Shown here: in pieces, positions 30,614 through 40,681 of the stretch
Numbering within the stretch: position 1 is the stretch's first letter
Layout of the letters: each line of letters starts with the position of its first letter
Source: an uncultured Rickettsiales bacterium
GTDB lineage: Bacteria; Pseudomonadota; Alphaproteobacteria; Rs-D84
Assembly (NCBI GenBank): GCA_947176385.1
Contig: CAMWQN010000005.1
Span: forward strand, 1 to 44,989
Length of the DNA stretch: 44,989 nucleotides
Direction of reading: 5' to 3'
Made by a program: the position numbers and the translations under genes
The notes under the pieces: model-generated
What the model saw: only the letters and a program-made list of their open reading frames with translations
Told to the model about the DNA's origin: nothing
Databases searched by the model: none

Positions 30614-31138
30614 GTGAATATGTTTTCAACAGAATATCCGGTCAGCAGCATGGGAAACCACGAAAACCCAAAGTTAGTTATTTTGACCTTTAATCCACAT
30701 TTTGGTGCTGATGAAACGATAGAGTCTTTGCCAGAGGCACAATTGGACAAGATGGGTAAATACGATATCCGTGGTATGAACCTGCGTGAATTTGCAGCTG
30801 TGTGTCCATGGTGGCAGGATATTTTGAACCTTATCGGTCACAAGGTAAAACCCGAAGAAATCTTGACTCTGGAATATCTGCCATACCGCAGCAGCGGTTC
30901 TGCCGAGGTTCCAAAACAATATCGCAATGATGAATTGGCGACATTACATCGTAAAAAGAATATTGTTTTGATACGCCGTGCAATGGCAAATGGCGCGAAA
31001 ATATTTGGATATTACCATGGTGATTGGGTCAACGAATTACCAGAATTAAAGCGTTATCCGCATTTTGGCTGTTCTTCCCTGCAATGGAAAAATGGAAAAC
31101 GCAAGGCGTTGGTTGATTTTGTTAATTCAGAATTTTAA
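30614..31138 (+). CDS. Hypothetical protein
   Basis: 174-aa ORF with SD ggag; NPKLVILTFNPHFG weakly recalls a uracil-DNA glycosylase-type loop. Confidence 0.65.
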   Translation: MNMFSTEYPVSSMGNHENPKLVILTFNPHFGADETIESLPEAQLDKMGKYDIRGMNLREFAAVCPWWQDILNLIGHKVKPEEILTLEYLPYRSSGSAEVPKQYRNDELATLHRKKNIVLIRRAMANGAKIFGYYHGDWVNELPELKRYPHFGCSSLQWKNGKRKALVDFVNSEF

Positions 31139-31256
31139 ATCTGATTCATAATGTATGCCCGTATCAGGTGCCATGGGGGGTGAAAAAACAAATAAGGCAC
31201 CCCCGACATATTTTTTCTTGCAATCTGAATAAAAACGTATAAAATACTACAACGTT

Positions 31257-31333
31257 GCACCCATGGCTCAATTGGATAGAGCATCTGACTACGGATCAGA
31301 AGGTTGAGGGTTCGAATCCTTCTGGGTGCGCCA
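31257..31333 (+). tRNA. tRNA-Arg (ACG), CCA encoded
   Basis: GCACCCATGGCTCAATTGGATAGAGCATCTGACTACGGATCAGAAGGTTGAGGGTTCGAATCCTTCTGGGTGCGCCA. Confidence 0.96.
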
Positions 31334-31375
31334 GAAATTCAACCGCCGCTTGTCGGCGGTTTAATTTATGCCTGT

Positions 31376-31509
31376 GCACCCCAGGATTTGAATCCCAGGT
31401 TCGACAAAGAGTAGATTTCGCAAGATTTATCGCGACGAAATCGTCACGACTGCCCCGCAGTTGCAGCGCACAATGTGCGACGGGCGAGGGAATCCTTATG
31501 GGTGCGCCA
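31376..31509 (+). repeat. tRNA-Arg-derived, CCA-ended tRNA-like sequence (134 nt)
   Basis: Begins GCACCC; ends GAGGG(4-nt gap)AATCCTTATGGGTGCGCCA, matching the tRNA-Arg 3' end except for one mismatch and the gap. Confidence 0.6.
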
Positions 31510-31651
31510 AATAAAAAAATAATATATTGCAATAAATTCTTGAAAATATGAACCTTACACAGGAATTTCGTCCTTGATAATATTTGTAATGAATTGTATA
31601 TTTAGTGGCATACACGGTATATTATTGTCGTAAGTGTATCGGAGGGGATAA

Positions 31652-32584
31652 ATGTTTGATTTTGGAGTTGTTTTTGTTTTATTATGTGTGTTTGGGTCTT
31701 TTATTGGTTTAAGCTTGATTATGGCGAAAGTAGATAGGGATAATAAAGACCTGCCAAAACAATATATCGTATGGTTTTATCATCATATATATACTTGTGT
31801 GTTGCGTCACGCTGAGATGTTATCGCTGAATTATCAACGTGGGCGTCGCATTGGTGATTATGGTGAGATAATAGATGACGAGTGGAAACGAGAGGTTCGA
31901 TATTTTGTGCAACGTGTGATAATTCCAAATATTGAAACAAATATGTTGCGTGGAGTTATAATCCCCGAAGAACTATTTGTCGATGGAGTTTTTTCTGAAG
32001 AAACAAATATAATACAAAAGTTTAAATTTTCAGACTATATTTCTGGTTTAAAAACTAATAAAAATGAACCTCAATTTGTGTGTTGTTATAAAAAGCGTTC
32101 TATAGCAACCTACTATGGCGATTTTTCAACTACTATATCAGAAGAATTATTGGATGTTTTATGTTCTCAGGTTGAAATATTATGTGAATTTTTATTTGGA
32201 TCAGAGCTATACACTATGCCGTTAAATATAGATAATCCAATAGACTATGAAATGATGGTTGCAGCATTGTTAAAAGATATTGGCTTCGCTGTGCGTACAA
32301 CCAAAGCAAGTGGTGATCAAGGCGCAGATGTGTTGGCTGAAAAAAATGGCATATCATTTGCTATTCAATGCAAAAAGTATTCAAAACCAGTTGGCAATAA
32401 AGCTGTCCAAGAAGCGAATGCCGGTCGCGATTTTTATAAATGTGATTATGGTGTTGTAGTTTCAAACGCTGGTTTTACAAAATCTGCCAAGCAAGCCGCC
32501 AATGCATGCCAAATTATATTGTTGAATGAACGCCAATTGGAAAAATTATTAAAATATGTGCCAGATGAGAACGATGATAAATAA
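31652..32584 (+). CDS. Membrane-anchored Mrr-like restriction endonuclease-domain protein
   Basis: N-terminal TM; C-terminal DIGFAVRTTKASGDQGADVLAEKNGISFAIQCKKYSKPVGNKAVQEANAGRDFY (Mrr/PF04471-type). Confidence 0.85.
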   Translation: MFDFGVVFVLLCVFGSFIGLSLIMAKVDRDNKDLPKQYIVWFYHHIYTCVLRHAEMLSLNYQRGRRIGDYGEIIDDEWKREVRYFVQRVIIPNIETNMLRGVIIPEELFVDGVFSEETNIIQKFKFSDYISGLKTNKNEPQFVCCYKKRSIATYYGDFSTTISEELLDVLCSQVEILCEFLFGSELYTMPLNIDNPIDYEMMVAALLKDIGFAVRTTKASGDQGADVLAEKNGISFAIQCKKYSKPVGNKAVQEANAGRDFYKCDYGVVVSNAGFTKSAKQAANACQIILLNERQLEKLLKYVPDENDDK

Positions 32585-32636
32585 ATTCGTTTAATAGAAC
32601 TTTTTATCCACACATTTTCTATGGCGAGAGAAAAAT

Positions 32637-33131
32637 ATGAATAAAATTGACTTACTAAAAGCCTTATTATTTGAATCTGTAGCAAAATTGTATGCAAATG
32701 ATTATTATCTGTTTACAGTACGTGGAATGGAAAATGCTTGTGTATCCAGAATAATTTATTATATGCAGGATATGCTGTATACGGACCAACGATTTGCTGA
32801 ATGGCGAAATCATAATATAGACTTTGAATACAATAAAAGTACTGATGGATTGAAGGTAGGTTTTTATTATAAGAAAAAATATCTTAAACCCGATTTAGTT
32901 TTGCATATTAGGGGTACAGATAAGCATAATTTAATGGTTGTAGAATTCAAGAAAGGCTGTAAAAGTTCTGATAGTGACATAACGAAACTGCGAGATTTGA
33001 CACATAGTTATCAGCGTTATAAATATGTTCTAGGGTGTGCCGTATCGCTAAAAAAACAAAAAGTTGAATATCGATTTGTGCAGAAAGGCAAAGAAGTCGA
33101 AAGTTTATTTATACAAGAGTATATAATGTAA
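32637..33131 (+). CDS. Hypothetical protein, PD-(D/E)XK nuclease-like
   Basis: KPDLVLHIRGTDKHNLMVVEFKKG fits a PD...ExK core. Confidence 0.55.
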   Translation: MNKIDLLKALLFESVAKLYANDYYLFTVRGMENACVSRIIYYMQDMLYTDQRFAEWRNHNIDFEYNKSTDGLKVGFYYKKKYLKPDLVLHIRGTDKHNLMVVEFKKGCKSSDSDITKLRDLTHSYQRYKYVLGCAVSLKKQKVEYRFVQKGKEVESLFIQEYIM

Positions 33132-33140
33132 CAGGCGTGT

Positions 33141-33722
33141 CTATTTCGTCCGTAACTTAAATCCGTGATACAGGTGATTAAAATGCATTCTGCACACAGA
33201 TTTATAATTGCTGTCGCCCAAGGCGATTTGTTCGCCGGCACGAATAACATTGCCATTGGCGTCAAATCGCAGATGGTGGGTTGCCTTGTTCACGCATCCG
33301 TTAATCTGGCAATTTGATTCATTGTAGTGCAGTTTTGCGCCAACCTCTATCAACCGGCGTGATGCTGGGAATATTTGTTCATTACTGTCAACCAGCAGAC
33401 CATAGCACATAACAATTACATCTGTATCATCGGCAATGCGGACCAGTTTATCTACGTCTGCTTCGCCAAAGAACTGAATTTCATCAACCAGCACAAATTT
33501 TGTGTCAGGTCGTGGTGTGTATTCACTCAGATTTTTCAGTGACAGTGCAGGTGTATCAATTCCAATGCGTGATACAATGCGATTTTCTGAAAAGCGTGTG
33601 TCGTATTGTGGTTTAATAACCTCAACCGGGGTGTTGTTGCGGCGAAAATTATATGCGTTGATTATCAGCTGTGCTGACTTTGAACTGCCCATTGTGCCAT
33701 AGTGGAAATGTAAATTTGCCAT
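33141..33722 (-). CDS. tdk: Thymidine kinase
   Basis: FHYGTMGSSKSAQLI P-loop; FVLVDEIQFF. Confidence 0.95.
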   Translation of the reverse strand: MANLHFHYGTMGSSKSAQLIINAYNFRRNNTPVEVIKPQYDTRFSENRIVSRIGIDTPALSLKNLSEYTPRPDTKFVLVDEIQFFGEADVDKLVRIADDTDVIVMCYGLLVDSNEQIFPASRRLIEVGAKLHYNESNCQINGCVNKATHHLRFDANGNVIRAGEQIALGDSNYKSVCRMHFNHLYHGFKLRTK

Positions 33723-33732
33723 AATATTTTCC

Positions 33733-34680
33733 TTATGCTTTCAGATTCATTGATTCCAATCGCGCAATGCGTTTTTCCACCGGTGGATGTGTTGCGAGTA
33801 GGGAACTTGCAAATTCCCGTGGACCACCAGGATATGCAATGCATGCGGTGGACATTGATTTTGCCTTGTCCAGGCATTCAACACGTGCATCAGTTGTGAT
33901 TTTGCGCAGCGCACTTGCCAATGCTGCCGGATTGCGTGTTATGTGTGCGCCGGTTGCGTCTGCTGCATATTCACGATTGCGTGATACTGCCATACGTAAC
34001 AATGGCGTTACAATAAAATTAAACACCATAAATGCCAGCCATACCATAAACAGTACTGCAGCACCGTTCTTGTTATCGTTGTCGTTCGAAGAATGATGTG
34101 AACCGCTGATAATCATGCGCCAGATTATATCGGCGGCAAATACTGTTACGCCAACACCTGTAATCAGCAACATATCCAGTCGTATGTCACGATTGCCGAT
34201 GTGTGCCATTTCATGTGCGATGACGCCTTCCAATTCCAGTCGGTCCAGGCGTTTGATTATCCCCCGGGTCAGTGCGACGGATGCGTCGCGCGGACTGCGT
34301 CCGGTTGCAAATGCGTTCATAGAATCGTCATCAATTATATAAACGCGCGGTGTTGGTAATCCGGCTGCCAGTGCGACATTTTCAACCGCGCGGAAAATTT
34401 CGCGATTTTTTGGGTCTGTATCATATATCTGATGTGCGCCTGCCATGTTCAGCATCATTGAATCACCAAACGCCCATGAAATACCCAGCCAGACAAGGCA
34501 TGCAATCGCTGTTGGAATTGCAACCGCGACCGTTGTTGCAAATGCATCATGTGCCGGAACAACAATCCATGTGAACAAGAATACCAGTGCGATAAATATC
34601 ATTGGAAACAGTGCCACCAGCGCGATTGTCTTGATATTGTTTGCACGGATATGGTCATATACAGTTTTGACTTTGGTCAT
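33733..34680 (-). CDS. htpX: Protease HtpX (M48)
   Basis: GVIAHEMAHIGNRDIRLDML; N-terminal TM segments. Confidence 0.95.
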   Translation of the reverse strand: MTKVKTVYDHIRANNIKTIALVALFPMIFIALVFLFTWIVVPAHDAFATTVAVAIPTAIACLVWLGISWAFGDSMMLNMAGAHQIYDTDPKNREIFRAVENVALAAGLPTPRVYIIDDDSMNAFATGRSPRDASVALTRGIIKRLDRLELEGVIAHEMAHIGNRDIRLDMLLITGVGVTVFAADIIWRMIISGSHHSSNDNDNKNGAAVLFMVWLAFMVFNFIVTPLLRMAVSRNREYAADATGAHITRNPAALASALRKITTDARVECLDKAKSMSTACIAYPGGPREFASSLLATHPPVEKRIARLESMNLKA

Positions 34681-34745
34681 AGCAAATGGTTCCTGTTAAT
34701 TTTTGGCTTTGTCGCCCGTATTATAAACAAAAAACAAGGCGAGTC

Positions 34746-35888
34746 ATGAAAAAAATTTTTACTCTTGTCATGTTAATGTTTTGTTCCAATGTTTATGCAT
34801 CGGGCAGTCCATTTGATGCATCAAATTATTTGTTTGGTGCGGCGGATGCCTGGTCGCGTATTTTGCCAGGTGGGGGCGGTGGTGAAATTGCAAGCCGCAT
34901 TCAGCCATTACAGACATCGGATGCAATGCAATTTGCAAACTTTATATCACTGTTGGCGTATAATGATACAGCGTTTACTATATATGAGTCCGACGCGCAT
35001 ATGTCGCAAGCCCTGGATTTCTTGGCACACCCATTAGAGGCACGTCGTCGCGCATGCCCAGCAAATGTGTCGGGATGCACAAATGTCCGGCGTTCATTGG
35101 TGATTGATGGTGGTGTCGGGGCGTCTTTTGCGGATTACAGCCCATCAAACAATTCTGATTTCAAGACAAAGACAACAGATTTCACCATTCGTGCCAAGGC
35201 TTTTGTTAGTGACGGTGCCGTGTTCGGTGTTGAATACACACGCACAGACACAGATAATCGCGACAGTGCAATTGATCTGAACGCGACGGGGAACAGTGTG
35301 ACAATGTTCGCACAATATTTATCCACGTCTGGGATATTTGCCAACGTTGGAATAAATGCTGGGACAATTGCATGGCGTTCAGATAAAACAATTGTCAGCG
35401 TGCCTGATGACGAAGAATATACTACTAATTTCTGGGGCGGGCAGGTAAATACAGGTGTCCAGATTGTCGCTGGACCATTTACTATGACGCCTGAAATTGG
35501 TATGCGATATATGCATATATCATCAGAATCACATGTTGATGCTGCAACCCAGTTCTTTGACCATTGGCGATATAATAACCTGCGTGCAACGGCTGGCGCA
35601 ACGGTTGGATTTGACTTTGTTGGTGATGGATTTACAGTGCGCCCAATGTTATCAGGTGGTGGATTGTACGATATAATCAGCAAAGCGACAGATAATGTCA
35701 CAGTGCGCATCGCTGGCGACCAAATATATAATATCCCGGTCCAAACCCCGGGACGTGCCGGATTTACCGGTGGTGCAGGTATTGGTGTATATGGTGCGCG
35801 TTTTGCAGCCGGGATTGATTGGAATATCGATATTCGCACAGATTATGTTGCGCATACTGGTATGGCGCATGCCAAGATAGTATTTTAA
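34746..35888 (+). CDS. Outer-membrane beta-barrel (autotransporter-barrel-like) protein
   Basis: Signal peptide MKKIFTLVMLMFCSNVYA; TPEIGMRYMHISSESHVD...; ends AHAKIVF. Confidence 0.8.
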   Translation: MKKIFTLVMLMFCSNVYASGSPFDASNYLFGAADAWSRILPGGGGGEIASRIQPLQTSDAMQFANFISLLAYNDTAFTIYESDAHMSQALDFLAHPLEARRRACPANVSGCTNVRRSLVIDGGVGASFADYSPSNNSDFKTKTTDFTIRAKAFVSDGAVFGVEYTRTDTDNRDSAIDLNATGNSVTMFAQYLSTSGIFANVGINAGTIAWRSDKTIVSVPDDEEYTTNFWGGQVNTGVQIVAGPFTMTPEIGMRYMHISSESHVDAATQFFDHWRYNNLRATAGATVGFDFVGDGFTVRPMLSGGGLYDIISKATDNVTVRIAGDQIYNIPVQTPGRAGFTGGAGIGVYGARFAAGIDWNIDIRTDYVAHTGMAHAKIVF

Positions 35889-35922
35889 ATCGCACCTGTT
35901 TTGTGATACAATGCATTTCGAT

Positions 35923-37026
35923 ATGAAACGTGTATGTATCAGCATCTTTTCCATGCTTTTGGTGTTTTGTGCGGTTGATGCAAAGCCGTTGGACAGTATA
36001 TTAACTGCTGCGTCTTTTCCAAAGAATGCGGATGATTTAACATTTCGTCAGCGAATGGATGTCCTGACAGATGGGTACGAAGATTTTGATACTGAGTTTG
36101 ATTCAAATGGTGTTTGCATTAAAAACTGCCCGTATGTTGGCATGACGTTAAAAGATTTTGAAAAACGAATAACCCAGACCGCGCAGGAAGTACAACAGGA
36201 TATCAACGACATTCAACAAGAATCAGTGCAAGCTACCACTGATAACACATCGACAAATAACGGTGATGATTCTACGGAAACGGATGTTGATGATCAGATA
36301 GCAAAATATTTGGCGGACATAGTTCGTACAGAAACAGGGGTTAATGTGTCGAACGATGAAAGTGCTTTGCAAAGAATAAGAGAGCTTGCAGCGCGGATTC
36401 GAACAGAATTGGAAACCCAGGAAACAACAAGTGTTGATTTAGGAACTGTTGTTTCAAATATTCCTGCCGGAAAACGACGTACAGTCACCGTAAATTTATC
36501 GGATCTGCGAAATAAAATTCAACATTATGTTCAAAACCATCGTCCAAGTTCTGGCGGAAATAATCGTCCACCGGTGACTGGGACAACAATACCAACATCA
36601 TGTCCATTGCGGGGTAATCCTGTTAATGTGTCATCTGAAATGGGATATCGTGACAAGTACAAGCGTAATCATAATGGTATGGATTTACCAGTTAGCGTGA
36701 ATACCCCGGTATATGCTGCTGCCGATGGCGTGGTCGTTATTCGCAGAAACCAAGGCGCCAAAAAAGGATATGGTAATTATTTGGTAATCCAGCACGACAA
36801 AAATTATTACACAGTATATGGTCATTTGAATACATGGTTGGTTTCCCAGGGGCAGCGTGTTCGTGCAGGACAGGAAATTGCCAAAAGTGGTAATACGGGT
36901 CATTCAACCGGACCGCATTTACATTTTGAAGTATTAAAGAACGCGCCACTGGTTGTCAGTGGTGCAACACCAGTTGACCCACGTAAAGTCACAAAATGTC
37001 CCTGGAATCCTGCAACGCGACGTTAA
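35923..37026 (+). CDS. M23-family peptidase with signal peptide and low-complexity linker
   Basis: HNGMDLPVSVNTPVYAAADGVV...YGNYLVIQHDKNYYTVYGHLN...GNTGHSTGPHLHFE. Confidence 0.92.
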   Translation: MKRVCISIFSMLLVFCAVDAKPLDSILTAASFPKNADDLTFRQRMDVLTDGYEDFDTEFDSNGVCIKNCPYVGMTLKDFEKRITQTAQEVQQDINDIQQESVQATTDNTSTNNGDDSTETDVDDQIAKYLADIVRTETGVNVSNDESALQRIRELAARIRTELETQETTSVDLGTVVSNIPAGKRRTVTVNLSDLRNKIQHYVQNHRPSSGGNNRPPVTGTTIPTSCPLRGNPVNVSSEMGYRDKYKRNHNGMDLPVSVNTPVYAAADGVVVIRRNQGAKKGYGNYLVIQHDKNYYTVYGHLNTWLVSQGQRVRAGQEIAKSGNTGHSTGPHLHFEVLKNAPLVVSGATPVDPRKVTKCPWNPATRR

Positions 37027-37385
37027 TGCTTGCGAAAACGGACGTCAAAACTGCCGTTATTTAGTGGTGTTGCTGATATTATATATGGTGACAGAATACT
37101 GTCACGTGCCCATTGTTGAAATTTGATTTTTAAAATACCACTGGCGCCGGTAATGATTGTTGCGCGACGTACGCCACTTGTTGCAATTTCCATAATTGCA
37201 TCCCATGATTCCTGTTCAGTGCGCTGGTGCAGGTCCAGTGTTACATGATGTGGCACCTCAGTCACCGGTTTTGGTATTTTTTGCGCCAGATGCAGTTGCC
37301 GCACAGCGCACCGGGCGTCATTTATGTCAGGCGTAAATTTGGCATCTGCCATATTTTGGATATCGTCATCGGTCAGGTGTTTCAT
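37023..37385 (-). CDS. Smr-domain protein
   Basis: VTLDLHQRTEQESWDAIMEI...RRATIITGASGILKIKFQQW. Confidence 0.85.
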   Translation of the reverse strand: MKHLTDDDIQNMADAKFTPDINDARCAVRQLHLAQKIPKPVTEVPHHVTLDLHQRTEQESWDAIMEIATSGVRRATIITGASGILKIKFQQWARDSILSPYIISATPLNNGSFDVRFRKH

Positions 37386-37395
37386 GATAAGATGA

Positions 37396-38145
37396 CTAAT
37401 CGTGTTCCATTGTGTTTTCTGGCTTTTCTAACTTTTTGGTCCATTCGTTATCTGGGAAATTCAAGCGCAGCATTTCGGCATATCCTGCGGCTTGTGATGG
37501 TAAACCAATCGCAGTATAACATTCGGTCAGGCGATATAATGCTTCTGGTGTCATAACGGTTTCCTGGGCGTCTGTCACAATACGTTGCAGTTGCGATATT
37601 GCGGTTGTCCAGTTGCTGCGATGCATTTCACTGCGTGCAGAATACATTACTTTGCCGGCAATATAGTTTTTCAAGATAATGATTTTATTTTCAGCGTTTT
37701 TTGCATATTCAGTATTTGGAAAACGGTCAACCAATTGCTGGAATTGTTGCAGTGCATATGCAGACATGCCCGGTTCACGACGTACGTCTGACACCTGGCG
37801 GTAATAGCACATCCCACGCAGGTATAATACATATGGCACATCTTTGTTACCAGGGTGGAATCGCATGAAACGGTCTGCTGCCAAAATTGCACCGGCAAAG
37901 TCCCCGTCCATATAGTGCGAATATGCTGCCATGACCAATGCATCAGCTGCCCATGGGCTGGATGGATATTGCGATTCTGCCTTTAAGAATTCGGCAGCAG
38001 CCTTGTCATAATCCTTGTCATCAAATTCGGCGTATGCAGTTTTATAAATATCTGCCAATGGTTCATCGGCAACGACTTTATTATCAGATCCCGCGCATGC
38101 AGCCAGCGCAAATCCAACCATAGTCATCAGAATCAGTTTTTTCAT
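37396..38145 (-). CDS. bamD: Outer membrane assembly lipoprotein BamD
   Basis: Lipobox ALAACAGS; TPR pattern DIYKTAYAEFDDKDYDKAAAEFLKAESQYPSSPWAADALVMAAYS. Confidence 0.9.
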   Translation of the reverse strand: MKKLILMTMVGFALAACAGSDNKVVADEPLADIYKTAYAEFDDKDYDKAAAEFLKAESQYPSSPWAADALVMAAYSHYMDGDFAGAILAADRFMRFHPGNKDVPYVLYLRGMCYYRQVSDVRREPGMSAYALQQFQQLVDRFPNTEYAKNAENKIIILKNYIAGKVMYSARSEMHRSNWTTAISQLQRIVTDAQETVMTPEALYRLTECYTAIGLPSQAAGYAEMLRLNFPDNEWTKKLEKPENTMEHD

Positions 38146-38199
38146 GTCTGTTTATTCCTGTCTTGATTTTATTTGTTTTATTTCAGTATAATCTAAACT

Positions 38200-39660
38200 A
38201 TGAAACTAGGCAAACATATTTTCGGGGTTGGTGCCATGACGGGCATCAGTCGTATATTTGGTTTTATCCGTGACATGCTGATTGCGCGTGTTCTGGGGGC
38301 AGGGCGCATGTCGGATATATTCTTGGCAGCGTTTAAGTTGCCGAATTTATTCCGTGACCTGCTGGGCGAAGGTGCATTGTCTGCAATCTTTATTCCGATG
38401 TATGCGGAAAAAAACAAGGATGCCAAGTTTGCCCAGAATGTATTTTCATGGCTGATGCTGGTTTTGCTGGGCATTACATTGTTATTTGAAATCTTTATGC
38501 CATTGGTTATATGGATTTTGGCACCTGGGTTCGCGGACGAGCCTGGTAAAATGCAATTAACCGTTCTGATTTCACGTATTATGTTCGTGTATGTGATTTT
38601 TGTGTGCGGGGCAGCATTCTTGTCCGCGATATTAAATGCCTTGTCACGCTTTTTATTGGCGGCGTTTATGCCGGTACTGTTGAATATTATGCTGATTGGC
38701 GCATTGTTGGCGGGCGCCATGTATGCGTCAGAAACAATTTTATTTATCATGGCTGGTACAGTCGTCGCGTCTGGTATAATTCAGTTCGCGGTTTTGTGGC
38801 ACCGCATTCGCAGTCGTCATTTTGGATTACGCCTGATTATGCCACGCTGGACCCCGGGGATTCGTGATTTATTTAAACGCCTGGGGATCAGTATCGTTGG
38901 CAACGGTTTTTACCAGATAACAATCATTATTGGTACACTGGTCGCCAGTTTCCAAAGTGGTGCTGTATCATGGCTGTATTATTCTGACCGCATTGTGCAG
39001 TTGCCATTTGCAATGATTGGATTGGCGGTTGGCACGGTTCTGATGTCATCGATATCAAATGCGCTGGCTGAAAACAATATACGCAGTGTTCATATTCAAC
39101 AGAATTCTTCGATGCGCCGGTCATTAATGTTGATATTGCCGTGTGTGGCAGGTTTGGTCGTTTTGGCAGAACCGATTATTCGTTATCTGTTCCAATATGG
39201 GGCATGGACATCCCAATCAACACATGCTGTGGCAGTCGCAATTATGATTCAAGCCTGGGTTTTGCCGGCAATGCTGGTCAGCCAGATTTACAGCAAAACA
39301 CTATACGCATCCCAGGACGTAAAAACACCAGTTCGCACCAGTATGATATCACTGGGGGTCGCCAGTATCATTTATTTAGCAGCGTTCCCGTTTGTTGGAT
39401 ATCTGGCAATTCCGATTGGGGTCGTGGTCAGCGGGTATTTGAAAAATTACCTGTTGGGACGTGTGTGTAAAAAGCGGAACCTGGTCAATGTTTACAGCAA
39501 GACCCGTCATGCAATTATGGCATTTGGGGCGCTGTCGGCTGTTATGGGATTGGGACTGTATTTCGTACCGATTACCAGTATATGGTGGCTGGGGGTGTCA
39601 ATCGCAGTGTTTGGGATAATATACCTGCCGCTGGCGTATGTTATTGACCGGAAAATATAA
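38200..39660 (+). CDS. murJ: Lipid II flippase MurJ
   Basis: GISRIFGFIRDMLIARVLGAGRMSDIFLAAFKLPNLFRDLLGEGALSAIFIPMY. Confidence 0.96.
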   Translation: MKLGKHIFGVGAMTGISRIFGFIRDMLIARVLGAGRMSDIFLAAFKLPNLFRDLLGEGALSAIFIPMYAEKNKDAKFAQNVFSWLMLVLLGITLLFEIFMPLVIWILAPGFADEPGKMQLTVLISRIMFVYVIFVCGAAFLSAILNALSRFLLAAFMPVLLNIMLIGALLAGAMYASETILFIMAGTVVASGIIQFAVLWHRIRSRHFGLRLIMPRWTPGIRDLFKRLGISIVGNGFYQITIIIGTLVASFQSGAVSWLYYSDRIVQLPFAMIGLAVGTVLMSSISNALAENNIRSVHIQQNSSMRRSLMLILPCVAGLVVLAEPIIRYLFQYGAWTSQSTHAVAVAIMIQAWVLPAMLVSQIYSKTLYASQDVKTPVRTSMISLGVASIIYLAAFPFVGYLAIPIGVVVSGYLKNYLLGRVCKKRNLVNVYSKTRHAIMAFGALSAVMGLGLYFVPITSIWWLGVSIAVFGIIYLPLAYVIDRKI

Positions 39661-39720
39661 AGTTGAAACTGGACTTTTTATGTGATAAAATCTGTATTAA
39701 GAATGTAAGGAGTCCTAAAA

Positions 39721-40629
39721 ATGAAAAAAATCATTTCATTGGCAGTTTTAACTGCATTGGTTGCTGGGTGTACCAATACTGGCACAAACAGTACCGCAAA
39801 TTCCGGATATGGTTCTGATGGTTTCGGCGAAGAAGTGTTGGTCACAGAAACAACCACACCACAGTCTTTGAACAGCGCATATTTACTGGCACCTGCGCCA
39901 AAATACTATGTCGGCAGCGCGTACAAGGTCGAAGATGTACAATACATCCCAATGGAAGATTTGACATACAACCAGACTGGTGTTGCTGGTATCATTCCAA
40001 CAGAATTAAATGGCACAAAAACCAGCAACGGTGAAACGTTTGATGTAAATCAGATGGTCGCCACCAGCAAGACTTTGCCATTGCCAACAATTGCACGTGT
40101 AACAAATTTGGATAATGGTCAGTCTGTGATTGTTCGTGTAAACAACCGTGGTCCATTTGTAAACACACGTATTATGGATTTATCGCCAGCTGCTGCCCGT
40201 CAGATTGGTATGACAGGTCAGTCCAAGGTTCAGGTTCAGGTTTTGGCAGATCAATCCACCGCGGTAAAAAATGCGACAATGGGTACCACAACATATCAAC
40301 AGACCCAGACAATTGAAAGCACACCGACACAATACACAGAAACGGTAACAACAACGGTCACCCAGGCACCAGCGCCAGTTGCCGCATCTGGTGATTACAG
40401 TGTCCAGGTTGCAGCATTATATTCCGAAGACAGTGCAAATTCATTGGCAGCCCGTATGCGCACATATGGTGACGCGGTTGTTGTCAAGGAAGGTGACCTG
40501 TATAAAGTACGTATAATCAATCTGGATGCGCCAAAGGCACGTGGTGTAATTGACGCGCTGCGCAGCAGCGAAGGCATGGCGCCAGGATTGTTAAAAGATG
40601 GTCGCTGGGTAAATGCAGACAGCATTTAA
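39721..40629 (+). CDS. rlpA: RlpA-like lipoprotein with SPOR domain
   Basis: Lipobox LVAGC; TARVTNL-type motif and VIVRVNNRGPFVNTRIMDLSPAAARQIGM; C-terminal SPOR. Confidence 0.9.
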   Translation: MKKIISLAVLTALVAGCTNTGTNSTANSGYGSDGFGEEVLVTETTTPQSLNSAYLLAPAPKYYVGSAYKVEDVQYIPMEDLTYNQTGVAGIIPTELNGTKTSNGETFDVNQMVATSKTLPLPTIARVTNLDNGQSVIVRVNNRGPFVNTRIMDLSPAAARQIGMTGQSKVQVQVLADQSTAVKNATMGTTTYQQTQTIESTPTQYTETVTTTVTQAPAPVAASGDYSVQVAALYSEDSANSLAARMRTYGDAVVVKEGDLYKVRIINLDAPKARGVIDALRSSEGMAPGLLKDGRWVNADSI

Positions 40630-40647
40630 TCCAATGCCAAACAAATA

Positions 40648-40680
40648 ACAAATCCCGCAATCGCGGGATTTTTTTATTTG
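40648..40680. terminator. Intrinsic terminator
   Basis: AATCCCGC-AAT-CGCGGGATT then T-run. Confidence 0.8.
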
Positions 40681-40681
40681 A

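Noticed and set aside
31296-31532. Minus ORF ...TWDSNPGVHRHKLN...HPEGFEPSTF
   Set aside because: Antisense translation of tRNA-Arg and the tRNA-derived repeat; GFEPSTF-type endings are a known spurious ORF class.
31255-31551. Plus ORF across tRNA-Arg (MHPWLNWIEHLTTDQKVEGSNPSG...)
   Set aside because: Starts inside and runs through the tRNA; classic tRNA read-through artefact.
35135-35839. 234-aa minus ORF antisense to the beta-barrel gene
   Set aside because: Low-complexity shadow ORF; the sense strand has a signal peptide and barrel pattern.
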